Assembly: GCF_001653565.1 (NCBI RefSeq)
Contig: NZ_LYPB01000049.1
Span: forward strand, 310,001-374,000
Reading direction: 5' to 3'
Length of the DNA: 64,000 nucleotides
Source of the DNA: Paenibacillus oryzisoli
Lineage (GTDB): Bacteria > Bacillota > Bacilli > Paenibacillales > NBRC-103111
This document shows positions 37,519 through 46,920 of the stretch, one piece after another. Each line of letters begins with the position of its first letter. Positions within the stretch are counted from its first letter, which is position 1. A program made the translations under genes and the position numbers. The notes beneath the pieces are model-generated. The model was not told the DNA's origin and ran no database searches. It worked only from the letters and a program-made list of their open reading frames with translations.

Positions 37519-38253
37519 ATGAATATGAATCTTCATATTTTTCAGAATCAACAAGAGCTTAACGAAGCAGGAGCAGGTATTATCACCTCCCTTGTACAAA
37601 TGCAGCCGAAAGCCGTTCTCGGCTTGGCAACCGGAGGCACACCTGTGGGCATTTACGAAGAACTCGTGAAAGCTTATCAGAAAGGCCGCGTGAGTTTTAA
37701 ACAAGTAACGACTTTTAACCTAGATGAGTACGTCGGCTTAGCTGAGGACCATTCTGAGAGCTATCATGCCTATATGCAACAACATTTATTTGCGCATATT
37801 GATCTTCCTGCAGAATCCGCTCATATTCCGAACGGCAATGCCCCTGATTTGGAAGCAGAATGTGAGCGATTCAATCAACTTTTGGACGATGCTAAGCAAA
37901 TTGACTTGCAAATTCTTGGCCTTGGCCATAATGGTCATATCGGCTTTAATGAACCTGACGATTCTTTGATTAGTGGTACTCACCGTGTTGAATTGAAAGA
38001 TGAAACACGTGAAGCTAACGCGCGTTACTTCGATTCCATTGAAGATGTGCCTACACACGCACTGACGATGGGGGTTGGTACCATTCTGAAAGCCAAAACA
38101 ATCCTCTTAATCGTACGCGGTGCTGATAAAGCCGAAATCGTACATCGTGCCCTAACGGGACCAATCACAACCGAGGTGCCTGCCACACTGTTGCAGACTC
38201 ACCCTCACTTAGTTGTTCTGCTAGATGCTGAGGCTGGGAGGCTGTTCGAATGA
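37519..38253 (+). CDS. nagB: Glucosamine-6-phosphate deaminase
   Basis: It converts glucosamine-6-phosphate to fructose-6-phosphate and ammonia. The 244-aa protein, the short Bacillus size, has LGLATGGTPVGIYEEL (about 34-49), FNLDEYVGLAEDHSESYHAYM (catalytic Asp and His region) and LGLGHNGHIGFNEP. A GCGAGG site lies just upstream; ATG 37519 or 37525 may be used. Its last 4 bp overlap nagA, so the pair is one amino-sugar catabolic operon that can recycle cell-wall GlcNAc. Confidence 0.96.
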   Translation: MNMNLHIFQNQQELNEAGAGIITSLVQMQPKAVLGLATGGTPVGIYEELVKAYQKGRVSFKQVTTFNLDEYVGLAEDHSESYHAYMQQHLFAHIDLPAESAHIPNGNAPDLEAECERFNQLLDDAKQIDLQILGLGHNGHIGFNEPDDSLISGTHRVELKDETREANARYFDSIEDVPTHALTMGVGTILKAKTILLIVRGADKAEIVHRALTGPITTEVPATLLQTHPHLVVLLDAEAGRLFE

Positions 38254-39422
38254 GCGAGATACTGATCTCTGGCGCTAAAGTAGTTACGGAACAAGGCATC
38301 ATTGAGGATGGATTGGTTCATGTCATGGATGGTAAATTGGTGTACGTAGGCGAATCCTCTGGTTGGCAGGATACAGCTAGTCCAAGTGCCGTTCGCATCG
38401 AAGCAGGCGGTAAATGGTTGCTGCCTGGCTTCATTGATGTGCATGTACATGGCGGTTACGGCGCAGATTTCATGGATGCGAATGCGGAGACATTGGATAC
38501 GATCACAAAATATCATGCCTTGCATGGCACAACGGGCATGTTGGCTACGACGATGACGGCTACGCGTGAAGCGATTGAGCGTGTGCTTGTTGAAGTGCAC
38601 AGCTATATGGAGCAGGGGATGCCTTATGCTCAGCTGCTTGGTGTGCACTTGGAAGGCCCTTTCATTTCGCCGAAGTGGGCCGGCGCGCAAGATCCAAACC
38701 TCATGGTGCCGCCGCAGCTGCCATGGCTTCAGGAATGGCATGAGCGGTTCCCGCAGCTCATGAGTCAGTTGACGTTGGCCCCCGAGCGCGAGGGGGGCCT
38801 TGAGATGATCGCGTGGCTGCGCGATCACGGGATCGTTGCCGCATGCGGCCACACGGACGCCTCTTACGCCGACATCCAGTCGGCGGTGGCCGTGGGGCTC
38901 TCGCATGCGGTGCATACCTTCAACGCGATGAAGCCGCTGCATCATCGCGAGCCGGGGACCGTCGGTGCCGTGCTCACCGACGCCCGCATCAGCGGCGAGG
39001 TGATCGCCGATGGGATTCACGTGCATCCAGCAGCGATTAAGCTGCTGACGATGGTCAAGCAGCCGCATGGCCTGCTGCTGATCACGGACGCCATGTCCGC
39101 CGCCGGGCTCGGCGACGGCCAGTACGACCTTGGCGGCCAAGCCGTAACCGTGCAGGCGGGCGTTGCCCGGCTGACGGAGGGCGGCGCGCTCGCCGGCAGC
39201 ACGCTGACGATGATCGATGCGCTCCGGTTTATGGTGCGCGAGGTCGGTGTCAGCGTCGCGGACGCGAGCCGCTACGCGAGCGGCAATCCAGCGAGGCAGC
39301 TCGGCCTCGAAGCGACGCACGGCTCGATTGCCGCCGGCAAGCAGGCTGACCTGCTGCTGATCAGCCCAGAGCTTGCGCTCGAGCAGGTATGGGTGCGCGG
39401 CACAGCGATGATAGAAGCTTAA
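38250..39422 (+). CDS. nagA: N-acetylglucosamine-6-phosphate deacetylase
   Basis: It removes acetate from GlcNAc-6-P, feeding NagB. The 390-aa amidohydrolase shows GFIDVHVHGGYGADFMDA (metal His pair), LEGPFISPKWAGAQ (metal Glu), the two metal His in CGHTDAS and HTFNAMKPLHHREPG, and the catalytic Asp in LITDAMSAAGL. Its ATG overlaps the nagB stop. The second half (38780-39420) is strongly GC-rich, unlike nagB and the start of the gene, which also leaves a long spurious open frame on the other strand. Confidence 0.96.
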   Translation: MSEILISGAKVVTEQGIIEDGLVHVMDGKLVYVGESSGWQDTASPSAVRIEAGGKWLLPGFIDVHVHGGYGADFMDANAETLDTITKYHALHGTTGMLATTMTATREAIERVLVEVHSYMEQGMPYAQLLGVHLEGPFISPKWAGAQDPNLMVPPQLPWLQEWHERFPQLMSQLTLAPEREGGLEMIAWLRDHGIVAACGHTDASYADIQSAVAVGLSHAVHTFNAMKPLHHREPGTVGAVLTDARISGEVIADGIHVHPAAIKLLTMVKQPHGLLLITDAMSAAGLGDGQYDLGGQAVTVQAGVARLTEGGALAGSTLTMIDALRFMVREVGVSVADASRYASGNPARQLGLEATHGSIAAGKQADLLLISPELALEQVWVRGTAMIEA

Positions 39423-39459
39423 TCGGAGTTATCTAGTTTGTTTGTCATTCCTTACGCCT

Positions 39460-39655
39460 AACGACAATCCTATTAGTCCGCTTTTGCCGAATTAATTTCA
39501 ATAACCACACGCTTAAATTATATATAGTCCGAAATTTCCTAACTAAAACGCTCCTTCAAGAAAAATGGGCAAATAGTTCGGTATTTTCGGACTATTTGTC
39601 CTTCCCTATACGTAATCCTTATTTTAGTTCGGAGAAATCGGACTAACGCAGTCGA
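39460..39655. repeat. Dispersed intergenic repeat, family A (copy 2)
   Basis: In the 436-bp gap 39423-39858, this part repeats words from 1-330: agtccgaaat, cctaactaaa, aaaaatgggcaaa and ttcggagaaatcggactaa. The rest of the gap carries a terminator at 39654-39702 and the upstream region of the S-layer-type gene. No gene is supported. Confidence 0.6.
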
Positions 39656-39702
39656 AGGCCCCACTAAAGTAGCCATAACTACTTTGAGGGGGCCTTCTTT
39701 TT
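39654..39702 (+). terminator. Terminator downstream of nagBA
   Basis: Arms gaaggcccc (39654-39662) and ggggccttc (39689-39697), extended by actaaagtag/actacttt, followed by TTTTT. It lies 230 bp past nagA, beyond the repeat. Confidence 0.8.
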
Positions 39703-39858
39703 ATGGAATGCGGGTATGTCTCAATGGGGTCATACAAATATCCGGATCCTCTGCGTGTGGTCGGAATTGAGAATTTAAGTTACTTTAATAGCCTAAAAAA
39801 GGAATTTTCAGTATGATCACCGAAGTAATACAAATCTTACAAAATTGGAGGACTTTGC

Positions 39859-42800
39859 GTGATACGATCAAGGAATCACAGAGCAAGCTTAATCGTTCTG
39901 CTCGCTTTAACACTTTTATTTGGCCTATTGGGTGCAAACCTTTCGCCTATTCAGGCTGAAGGAATCATCCCGTATGTTTCGCCACAGAGACCGATCGAAG
40001 GGGTAGACAGCTCTAAGACGGCAACAGTAAACAGTTTGAACACAGCTGCAGCAATCTCTCCAATAAAGTCGTTGTCCTTTTCACAAGGCGTCTCAGATTG
40101 GCTGGCGGACTGGAATGCAGGCTATCTCTACGCTGTATCAAAAAGTACAAACAAGCTTTATTTCATACGAACTTCAGATATGACGATTCAAAAAGAGTTG
40201 ATTGTCGGGTCCAGCCCTACAAGTATAGCACGCAACGGTAATACACTCTTCATTGCATTGTCTGGAGCCACGCTTATTCAGCCTGTCGATCTTTCAACGC
40301 AATCCTTACTGCCGTCTATCGCCATAAACGTGCAGCCCCTTTACATTGGGGCAACATCCGACTATTTATTTTACACTTCCGATTGGAAGAACTATTCGTA
40401 TAATCGCAGCAGCGGAACGATTGCTAAAATTAGCTCTAATGAAGATGAAGCCGTTTTTGCCGCTGATGAAGCGACTCATACCATTTATATCGGTGAAACA
40501 AGTTCTTCAGGCTCAAAACTTAATGCTTATACTTATTTAACTAACACGTTAATCAGCTCAAGTAACTACGACGGCGGATACGGCTTTGGGTTTCCTAATC
40601 CAAAAATTTTCTTCGACGGAAGCAACGTATTTTTTGGCGGTTCTAAAATGAATGCAGCCGATCTTACAGAAATCAACGGCGCCTATAAGCGATACGGTGA
40701 TTATAGTTATTTGAATTCTAAAATTTTGGATGTGGCAGGAAGATACGTCCTGACAAGTCAGGCAGTTTTCGATAAAGATACTGGCGTAAAACTTGCCGAT
40801 CTGCCTTATGAAGTTACGCATGGTCTACTGGGCGATAACGGAACTGTCTATCTGTATGATAGCAGCTACAGTCATTCATCAGTTGAGTCATTTACTCTGG
40901 ATCTTACTCACCCTTACACCATGCAAACGAACTCTCATACCAACTTTATTAGTACAAGTGACTCTATTAGCGCGTGGACCACGGACGACTCTACACCATA
41001 TATTTATGCCGTTTCCAAAGCAACTAATGAATGTCTAGTCATTCGCAAAAGCGACATGACCGTTATCAGAAAGCAGGTCATAGGCGCTAATCCTACCGAC
41101 ATCAAGCTGCAAAATGGCAAACTGTACATTGCACTCAGGGGAGAAACTCATATTGCTGTGGTTGATGCCTCCTCGCTAGCTGGAAGTACACCGGCAATCA
41201 TTCGGTACTCTCTAGGATCCAATCCGGATAACGTGTATCCAGCAGATCATTTGCTTTATTATTGGGGACAATACTTTGTAAGCAATATGCGCGTATATGA
41301 TTCAAATTATGGATCGAATCGGACATTAGCTGATAAATCGCTACCCATGAATTTCAATTTTAACGGAGCTTTTTATGAAACAGTGACCGGTGCCATGTAC
41401 GGTTCAGGCAGTGTAACATATGGTTCTCCGAATAGCATCTTTCAAATTGATCCCGCTACCCTTACAGGTAAAGCAGTCTTTAATCTGGATTTCTGGACAA
41501 ATGTGGGACGGTTGTTTAAGGATGGCGATCAAATCTACTATGGTAACAAGCGCTACAGTGTTACTGGTGTCGTGTATGGAACATATCCCGACCAGGTCAT
41601 TTATGCCAAAGATTCGCTAGTATTCGGTTCATATGGCATCTATGATCGTGGTACATTCCTTAGTCTTAAAACTTTGCCTTTTACCGTTACCAACGCCTAC
41701 GTTACTCAAAACGGTGAAATGTATATATCCAGTGATAAAAGCATTTATCACTTTACAAACTTATCCGATATCGATACGTACGTCCAAACGCATTTATTAG
41801 CACAAAAACCTGTGCTTTGGGACAGTGATACCAACGAGAAGCAAATCGGTGGGCATATCTACTTCAAGCCAGCGCAAGATAGCCGAGTTGTCTCAAACTA
41901 TGTGATTGCCTTTCTGAATAACAATCAACAAATAAGCGGTTATATATACCCTCAAGATAAGAAGACTCTTTCCGACGGAACTTTAGATTTCATTTTAAAT
42001 ACCACCAATGTGCCCGATGATGCTGTTTCCCTAGGGATTTTCTCTTTAATACAAAGGGACAACTACACAACTTCTCAACTTAATATTCCTGTTGTATTCC
42101 CGTTATGGGACTCACCAACTTATTTGCCTGTGCAAGTCACTTTAACAGCGACAAAAGATACGCCGGGCGAATTCATAGGAACTCTGCAATGGCAGCCTGC
42201 CAAAAAGGAGACATCAGATGCGATATACCGCGTTTACTATATCAATGATGAAAACCTATTTGGAACACCACTGGTGGAGCTTGCCACAGGACAACCCAAT
42301 TACACGGTTCCATTAGACTTACATCAGGTACCTGCTTCTGCGCGCGGCTTCGCTATCGTCGTTGAATTGCCAGACGGCAGACAGCCTTATTTTGTAAATA
42401 CAAAGATTTTCCCTAGAAACCTGACCCCTAAGCTGCTAAGCAGCTCCATTAAAATCATCAAAAATTCAATTGTAGCGGATACGGTCACAGTAAACAACTT
42501 GCTGCCAGGTGATCACATTCGTGTTTACAATGGTAACGGCTATCTACTTGGAGAAGGAACTGCAGGGGCGGGACTTTATACAGTTACAGTCAACATTGAC
42601 GACGTCGGACCCATAGGTAGTACAATCTTCATCACGAACCAAAGCGCTGGTAAAGCAGAGAGTGATCCCGTCTCAGTTCAAGTACCACCAGCAACAGGTG
42701 GTGGTGGCGGCGGATCCGCTTCAGATCCCTATGGATTAGGGGCTGATGTCTGGTCAAGTGCTACACCGCTTCATGCAACGAACGTGACTTCAACCAGTGC

Positions 42801-44514
42801 AACCTTAGCATGGGCTCTGAGCCAAAATAGCGCAAATGTTAAAAAGATAAGAGTATATTTACTCAATGATCATACAATGTTTCCCTCATTTGAATTGAAA
42901 GCAGAAATCGATGGTCTTGTCACATCATTTAATTTAACGGATCTCAGTCCTGACACAACATATACCTATGTGTTGCAAGCCGGTGACTCCAGTGGCCATT
43001 GGGGCGTATTGGGGGCACCTTCAGTAAGAGTTACTACGAAGAAGCCAGACACATCTGCTCCAACATGGTCCGAGAATAGCAGAATGACAGTTGCAAATAT
43101 AACAACCACTAGTGCCTCACTTAACTGGACTCCTGCCTATGACGATGTTGGCGTGGCAGCATATAAACTTTACACGGTAACCGGAACCACCTATCAAGAA
43201 TTAGCGACAGTAAGTAATGGACTGCAATACAATTTGAGCAACTTGAAACCTTCTACATCGTATACATATGCCATTAAAGCTGTGGATGCAGCAGGGAACG
43301 GGAGCGATTATGGGCCTGCCGCTTCATTCACCACGAATGCAGGCACCGGCGGCGGCGGTGGCGGCGGCGGTGGATTCAAACCAACTCCGACTCTGGACAA
43401 AGATGGCAAAATGGCCCTTAATCTGAACCCCGATCGGGTGGATTTCCTTGTTGATCTAAAATCGGATAAAAAAGAGTTAAATCTTGATGCACAGACAGGG
43501 GAAAGAGTTGACAAGCTCTCTATCAAGCTGGATGCTGATATCCTCCAAATGGCTGGGACGAACAACAAACCCTTGGTAATTACATCTAACAACGGGACAC
43601 TTCGTTTCCCACCTAATTCTATTTCGATTAAAGATGGAAAAAATCAAATCGAATTGGAGCAAATCATTGAAGCTGCTCCAGCGGCAATCCCGCAATTCAA
43701 AGCTGTTTCCTCCCTTGTTATTTACCATCTAACGGAGAACGGGGAGCCAGTTGGCGCTTTTACAAAGCCTGTTCAAGCAACATTCAAATACGATACAACT
43801 AAAGTAAGTAACCCTGACAAACTTGGTGTCTATGTGCTGGATGAGCAGACAGGAGAATGGAACCGTGTGGACAGTAGCATTCAGAGCGCCGGGACTATCA
43901 CGGCTTCATTGCCGCATTTTTCCACATATGCAGTTTTAGAGAAAGTAAGCGACATAAATTTCCTAGATATTCAAGGACATTGGGCCCAAAAGGAAATTGA
44001 ACATTTGGTTACCGATGGCATTATCGACGGTATGGATGCTTCATCTTTTAAACCGGATAACCATTTGACAAGAGCACAATTCGTCTCCCTGCTTTCAAAA
44101 GCATTGAAGCTAGGAGGACAGGCCGCCGAAACAGCGGATTTCGACGATATCTCCAGCGATTCCTGGTATAAGGACTCCGTTTATGCCGCTCAAAAAGCCG
44201 GCATTGTTAGTGGCATAAATGACCATACCTTTGCTCCTGAAAGCAGTATTTCAAGAGAGCAAATGGCCGTTATGATGGTAAAGGCTTACTTATACGCTAC
44301 GAAAAAGCAGCTCACTGATCTGTCAGTTCCCACCGAAAATAGCTACTCAGATAATGATGCTATCAGTGAATGGGCTAAATCGTATGTTAAGTCTGCAGCA
44401 GTTCTTGGAATCATGAACGGTTACGATGAGCAACATTTCGCTCCTAGTACTGAATCTTCAAGAGCACAGGCCGCTGTTGTCATTAACAGGTTGTTACAAA
44501 TCATAGCTAAATAA
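39859..44514 (+). CDS. S-layer-type surface protein: propeller-like repeats, FN3 domains, three SLH domains
   Basis: A 1551-aa exported wall-bound protein. GTG start at 39859 behind TTGGAGG; signal peptide to about residue 34 (cut after IQAEG region). Two related blocks (about 75-350 and 375-650) share YAVSK-TN, SDMT, G--PT-I and LYIAL-G wording, typical of YVTN-like beta-propellers. Fibronectin-type domains are at about 970-1060 and 1065-1155, each next to a poly-Gly linker (the second has eight or more Gly). Three SLH domains at about 1370-1551 (FLDIQGHWAQKEIEHL; SWYKDSVYAAQKAGI; EWAKSYVKSAAVLGI) should bind secondary wall polymer. Confidence 0.9.
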   Translation: MIRSRNHRASLIVLLALTLLFGLLGANLSPIQAEGIIPYVSPQRPIEGVDSSKTATVNSLNTAAAISPIKSLSFSQGVSDWLADWNAGYLYAVSKSTNKLYFIRTSDMTIQKELIVGSSPTSIARNGNTLFIALSGATLIQPVDLSTQSLLPSIAINVQPLYIGATSDYLFYTSDWKNYSYNRSSGTIAKISSNEDEAVFAADEATHTIYIGETSSSGSKLNAYTYLTNTLISSSNYDGGYGFGFPNPKIFFDGSNVFFGGSKMNAADLTEINGAYKRYGDYSYLNSKILDVAGRYVLTSQAVFDKDTGVKLADLPYEVTHGLLGDNGTVYLYDSSYSHSSVESFTLDLTHPYTMQTNSHTNFISTSDSISAWTTDDSTPYIYAVSKATNECLVIRKSDMTVIRKQVIGANPTDIKLQNGKLYIALRGETHIAVVDASSLAGSTPAIIRYSLGSNPDNVYPADHLLYYWGQYFVSNMRVYDSNYGSNRTLADKSLPMNFNFNGAFYETVTGAMYGSGSVTYGSPNSIFQIDPATLTGKAVFNLDFWTNVGRLFKDGDQIYYGNKRYSVTGVVYGTYPDQVIYAKDSLVFGSYGIYDRGTFLSLKTLPFTVTNAYVTQNGEMYISSDKSIYHFTNLSDIDTYVQTHLLAQKPVLWDSDTNEKQIGGHIYFKPAQDSRVVSNYVIAFLNNNQQISGYIYPQDKKTLSDGTLDFILNTTNVPDDAVSLGIFSLIQRDNYTTSQLNIPVVFPLWDSPTYLPVQVTLTATKDTPGEFIGTLQWQPAKKETSDAIYRVYYINDENLFGTPLVELATGQPNYTVPLDLHQVPASARGFAIVVELPDGRQPYFVNTKIFPRNLTPKLLSSSIKIIKNSIVADTVTVNNLLPGDHIRVYNGNGYLLGEGTAGAGLYTVTVNIDDVGPIGSTIFITNQSAGKAESDPVSVQVPPATGGGGGGSASDPYGLGADVWSSATPLHATNVTSTSATLAWALSQNSANVKKIRVYLLNDHTMFPSFELKAEIDGLVTSFNLTDLSPDTTYTYVLQAGDSSGHWGVLGAPSVRVTTKKPDTSAPTWSENSRMTVANITTTSASLNWTPAYDDVGVAAYKLYTVTGTTYQELATVSNGLQYNLSNLKPSTSYTYAIKAVDAAGNGSDYGPAASFTTNAGTGGGGGGGGGFKPTPTLDKDGKMALNLNPDRVDFLVDLKSDKKELNLDAQTGERVDKLSIKLDADILQMAGTNNKPLVITSNNGTLRFPPNSISIKDGKNQIELEQIIEAAPAAIPQFKAVSSLVIYHLTENGEPVGAFTKPVQATFKYDTTKVSNPDKLGVYVLDEQTGEWNRVDSSIQSAGTITASLPHFSTYAVLEKVSDINFLDIQGHWAQKEIEHLVTDGIIDGMDASSFKPDNHLTRAQFVSLLSKALKLGGQAAETADFDDISSDSWYKDSVYAAQKAGIVSGINDHTFAPESSISREQMAVMMVKAYLYATKKQLTDLSVPTENSYSDNDAISEWAKSYVKSAAVLGIMNGYDEQHFAPSTESSRAQAAVVINRLLQIIAK

Positions 44515-44555
44515 ACCATAACGTAACAAAGCTAAAACCTCGTCTAACACGTTAA

Positions 44556-44613
44556 AAGATCGCCAACCACCTAGCCGCGATGAAGGGCTGAAGGGATTGG
44601 CGATCTTCTTTTT
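44556..44613. terminator. Terminator between the S-layer-type gene and cotJC
   Basis: Arms aagatcgccaa (44556-44566) and ttggcgatctt (44597-44607) are perfect complements, with TTTTTT following on the plus strand. It may serve both convergent units. Confidence 0.85.
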
Positions 44614-44625
44614 TCTAGCTTATAC

Positions 44626-45195
44626 TTAGAATATCTTCTTCTCTTCCCGATCTGCTTTCAGAATCTCAACAGCTTCCCTAAATCGAAGCGAATGCACAAT
44701 CTCCCTTTCCCTGAGGAATTTCAAGCTGTCCTGCAAATCCACATCATCCGTAGTGTCAATAAGCCATTGATAGGTCGCTCTCGCCTTCTCCTCGGCCGCA
44801 ATATCTTCGTAGAGGTCAGCTATCGGATCTCCCTTGGCTTGTATGTAGGTAGCCGTCCAGGGGACGCCTCCAGCGCTCTGATAAAAGAGTCCTCGATCAT
44901 GAGCGACATAGTGATCATCAAGCCCAGCTGCCTTGATTTGTTCCATTGTGGCATCCTTCATCAGCTTATAAACCATTGTCGCAATCATTTCTAAGTGGGC
45001 AAATTCTTCGGTACCGATATCCGTCAGCAATCCTACAACCTTATCTGGAATCGAATAGCGTTGGTTCAAATACCGAAGCGCTGCAGCGAGTTCTCCATCG
45101 GCTCCCCCATACTGCTCAAGAAGCAGTCTCGCCATCCGAGGATCACATTTGCTCACCTTGACAGGGTATTGCAGCTTTTTCTCATATATCCACAT
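44626..45195 (-). CDS. cotJC: Spore coat protein CotJC, manganese-catalase family
   Basis: CotJC is a coat-associated protein of the Mn-catalase ferritin-like fold. The 189-aa protein has metal-ligand candidates in LLEQYGGADGEL, GTEEFAHLEMIATMV (Glu and His), DIAAEEKARATYQWL and REREIVHSLRF (Glu and His). It ends the cotJABC operon, 15 bp after cotJB. In B. subtilis the operon is sigma-E dependent. Confidence 0.95.
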   Translation of the reverse strand: MWIYEKKLQYPVKVSKCDPRMARLLLEQYGGADGELAAALRYLNQRYSIPDKVVGLLTDIGTEEFAHLEMIATMVYKLMKDATMEQIKAAGLDDHYVAHDRGLFYQSAGGVPWTATYIQAKGDPIADLYEDIAAEEKARATYQWLIDTTDDVDLQDSLKFLREREIVHSLRFREAVEILKADREEKKIF

Positions 45196-45210
45196 TAGCG
45201 ATCCTCCCTC

Positions 45211-45477
45211 TTAAACTTGCCACGGCCAAGGTGTCTCCACCCACTGCCATGGCGCTTTTGTGAAGCTGTGTCCAAAGGGCATCAAAGGTCCGAATTCCAT
45301 TTCGAACTGCTGGGCCATATGCATGCGCTTATGGGCAAATTGATTATACTGTTGGATCACACTCAAATCATCAGGGTGCGTATCCAAATAAAGTGTTAAC
45401 TCCACCAATACAAAATCCACGGCTTGCAGATCACGAAGTTGCTTATAATAGGCTTCAGGCAGCACTTGCTCGCTCAT
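45211..45477 (-). CDS. cotJB: Spore coat protein CotJB
   Basis: A small coat protein of 88 aa with the family pattern YYKQLRDLQAVDFVLVELTLYLDTHPDD and the tail GHSFTKAPWQWVETPWPWQV. It needs CotJA for its place in the coat in B. subtilis. The start overlaps the cotJA stop by 4 bp (ATGA-type coupling). Confidence 0.95.
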   Translation of the reverse strand: MSEQVLPEAYYKQLRDLQAVDFVLVELTLYLDTHPDDLSVIQQYNQFAHKRMHMAQQFEMEFGPLMPFGHSFTKAPWQWVETPWPWQV

Positions 45478-45713
45478 GTTGATTGGCCTCCTTCATCGCC
45501 TCTAGTCACTTGTAATGGATTCGGGTAGGGTCCATAGAGTGCAGGCCAGAGCGTCCCTGTTCTCAAAGCATCATACGGACTAAACTGTGGCAATCCTGGC
45601 GGTTGAAAATTCATATATAATTGCGGCGGGGTATTATACCATTTCACTCGAATCGGTGGACATGGGTCACACGGTCCAATATACGGATACCAACTTTTAA
45701 ATTGTGTGTACAT
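45474..45713 (-). CDS. cotJA: Spore coat protein CotJA
   Basis: A 79-aa coat protein rich in Pro and Tyr, with WYPYIGPCDPCPPIRV and LRTGTLWPALYGPYPNP, typical of CotJA. AAGGAGGAG precedes the ATG. It leads the cotJABC operon. A loose sigma-E-like match (TAATTTT, 15 bp, CATATAAC) lies just upstream, but it has several departures from consensus. Confidence 0.93.
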   Translation of the reverse strand: MYTQFKSWYPYIGPCDPCPPIRVKWYNTPPQLYMNFQPPGLPQFSPYDALRTGTLWPALYGPYPNPLQVTRGDEGGQST

Positions 45714-45800
45714 ATGTCTCCTCCTTTGCAGAGCCTATATGACTCGTTATATGCGGCATAACTTGACCAAAATTACCGATATCCTATATTTTCCGTTATG

Positions 45801-45849
45801 AAAAAATCCCTCTCCAATTGCAACCGCGCAATTCGGAAAAGGATTTTTT
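45801..45849 (-). terminator. Terminator after the second AI-2E-family gene
   Basis: Outer arms aaaaaatcc and ggatttttt, with inner ccaattgc/gcaattcgg. The outer arm supplies the T-run on the minus strand. Confidence 0.8.
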
Positions 45850-45859
45850 AATCTCAATG

Positions 45860-46906
45860 TTAATCTAATTGAATATTCAATTTTAACACGCCTGCTTTGC
45901 GCAAGGCTTGATAAATAATGACGACCAGGGGACCAAGGAACAAGCCCGCGAAACCAAGCCATTCAAAGCCAATATACAAGGAAATCAAAGCCGCTAATGA
46001 ATTGATGCCAACCGCATCGCTAAGCACTTTGGGCTCTACAATCCGGCGAAGGATGATAAGTACCAAGAAGAGCACGAACAAGCCAATTCCCATGCCCGTA
46101 TAGCCTAGCAGCAGTTGGTAAATGATCCATGGGATGAAAATAATTCCGGTCCCAATCACGGGCACGAATTCCATCACCATAACAAGTAGTGAAATTGCGA
46201 GAGGGTATTCAGCCCGAAGGACTAGCAGTCCAATGAACGTTAGCAAATACGTAAAGATCGCCATAATCAACTGTGCACGAATAAAACCGAAAATAGCTTC
46301 ACGCAAATAAGTCAGTACGTTCTCCATTTTATCCTTGGTTTTCGTTTCAAACATCGAGAGAAAAGCAACTTTCAAATTGGGCAAGTTGTACATACACAAA
46401 TACAGGGTGATTACATAGATGATCACTAGCATGAATAAATTAGGGATCTTTCCGGCCATATTGAGGAAAAATCCAGAAATACCACTCAATATACTCGTTA
46501 ATGCGCCAGTTAACGTCTCGGTCCCCCGCTCTACCCACGTCTGTACTTGTGCTGCCATCTCTGGGGATAATGAATCATAGAATACCTGGGTTCGCACCAC
46601 AGCCTGATCTACGTAATTATTGACATCCTCCATGTAATTAGGCGCTTTACGACCAAGGTCAATTAACTCGGTAACGACATTCATCCCAATAAAATAGATT
46701 AACGCCACCATCAGTAGAGTAAATGCCGTGCTAATGATCGTTGCGGCGACAAAACGTTTCATTTTCGCGACACGCATCAAGAGCGTTGTGAGTGGGTCCA
46801 AAAAAATAGCTGTCACCAGCGCTAAGAGAAAAGGCAGCCCTACGGTAAACAAACCGTATAACACCAATGCTCCTATCGCCATGATTATAGCTGTCTTGGG
46901 TGACAT
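45860..46906 (-). CDS. AI-2E-family membrane protein, second YtvI-like paralog
   Basis: A 348-aa protein of the same family as the ytvI product, with about eight helices, a soluble middle part (about 80-140) and the conserved late sequence MEFVPVIGTGIIFIPW and EPKVLSDAVGINSL. Similarity to the ytvI product is visible in this late region. Members move small molecules or ions (AI-2 in TqsA, Na+/H+ in others); the substrate here is unknown. It lies 14 bp after the CNNM gene on the same strand and is likely co-transcribed with it. Confidence 0.83.
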   Translation of the reverse strand: MSPKTAIIMAIGALVLYGLFTVGLPFLLALVTAIFLDPLTTLLMRVAKMKRFVAATIISTAFTLLMVALIYFIGMNVVTELIDLGRKAPNYMEDVNNYVDQAVVRTQVFYDSLSPEMAAQVQTWVERGTETLTGALTSILSGISGFFLNMAGKIPNLFMLVIIYVITLYLCMYNLPNLKVAFLSMFETKTKDKMENVLTYLREAIFGFIRAQLIMAIFTYLLTFIGLLVLRAEYPLAISLLVMVMEFVPVIGTGIIFIPWIIYQLLLGYTGMGIGLFVLFLVLIILRRIVEPKVLSDAVGINSLAALISLYIGFEWLGFAGLFLGPLVVIIYQALRKAGVLKLNIQLD

Positions 46907-46920
46907 AGAGACGCCTCCGA

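Noticed and set aside
38205..39320. A 371-codon open frame on the strand opposite nagA
   Set aside because: It lies almost fully within nagA, in GC-rich DNA where reverse frames stay open by codon bias. The translation has no family features.
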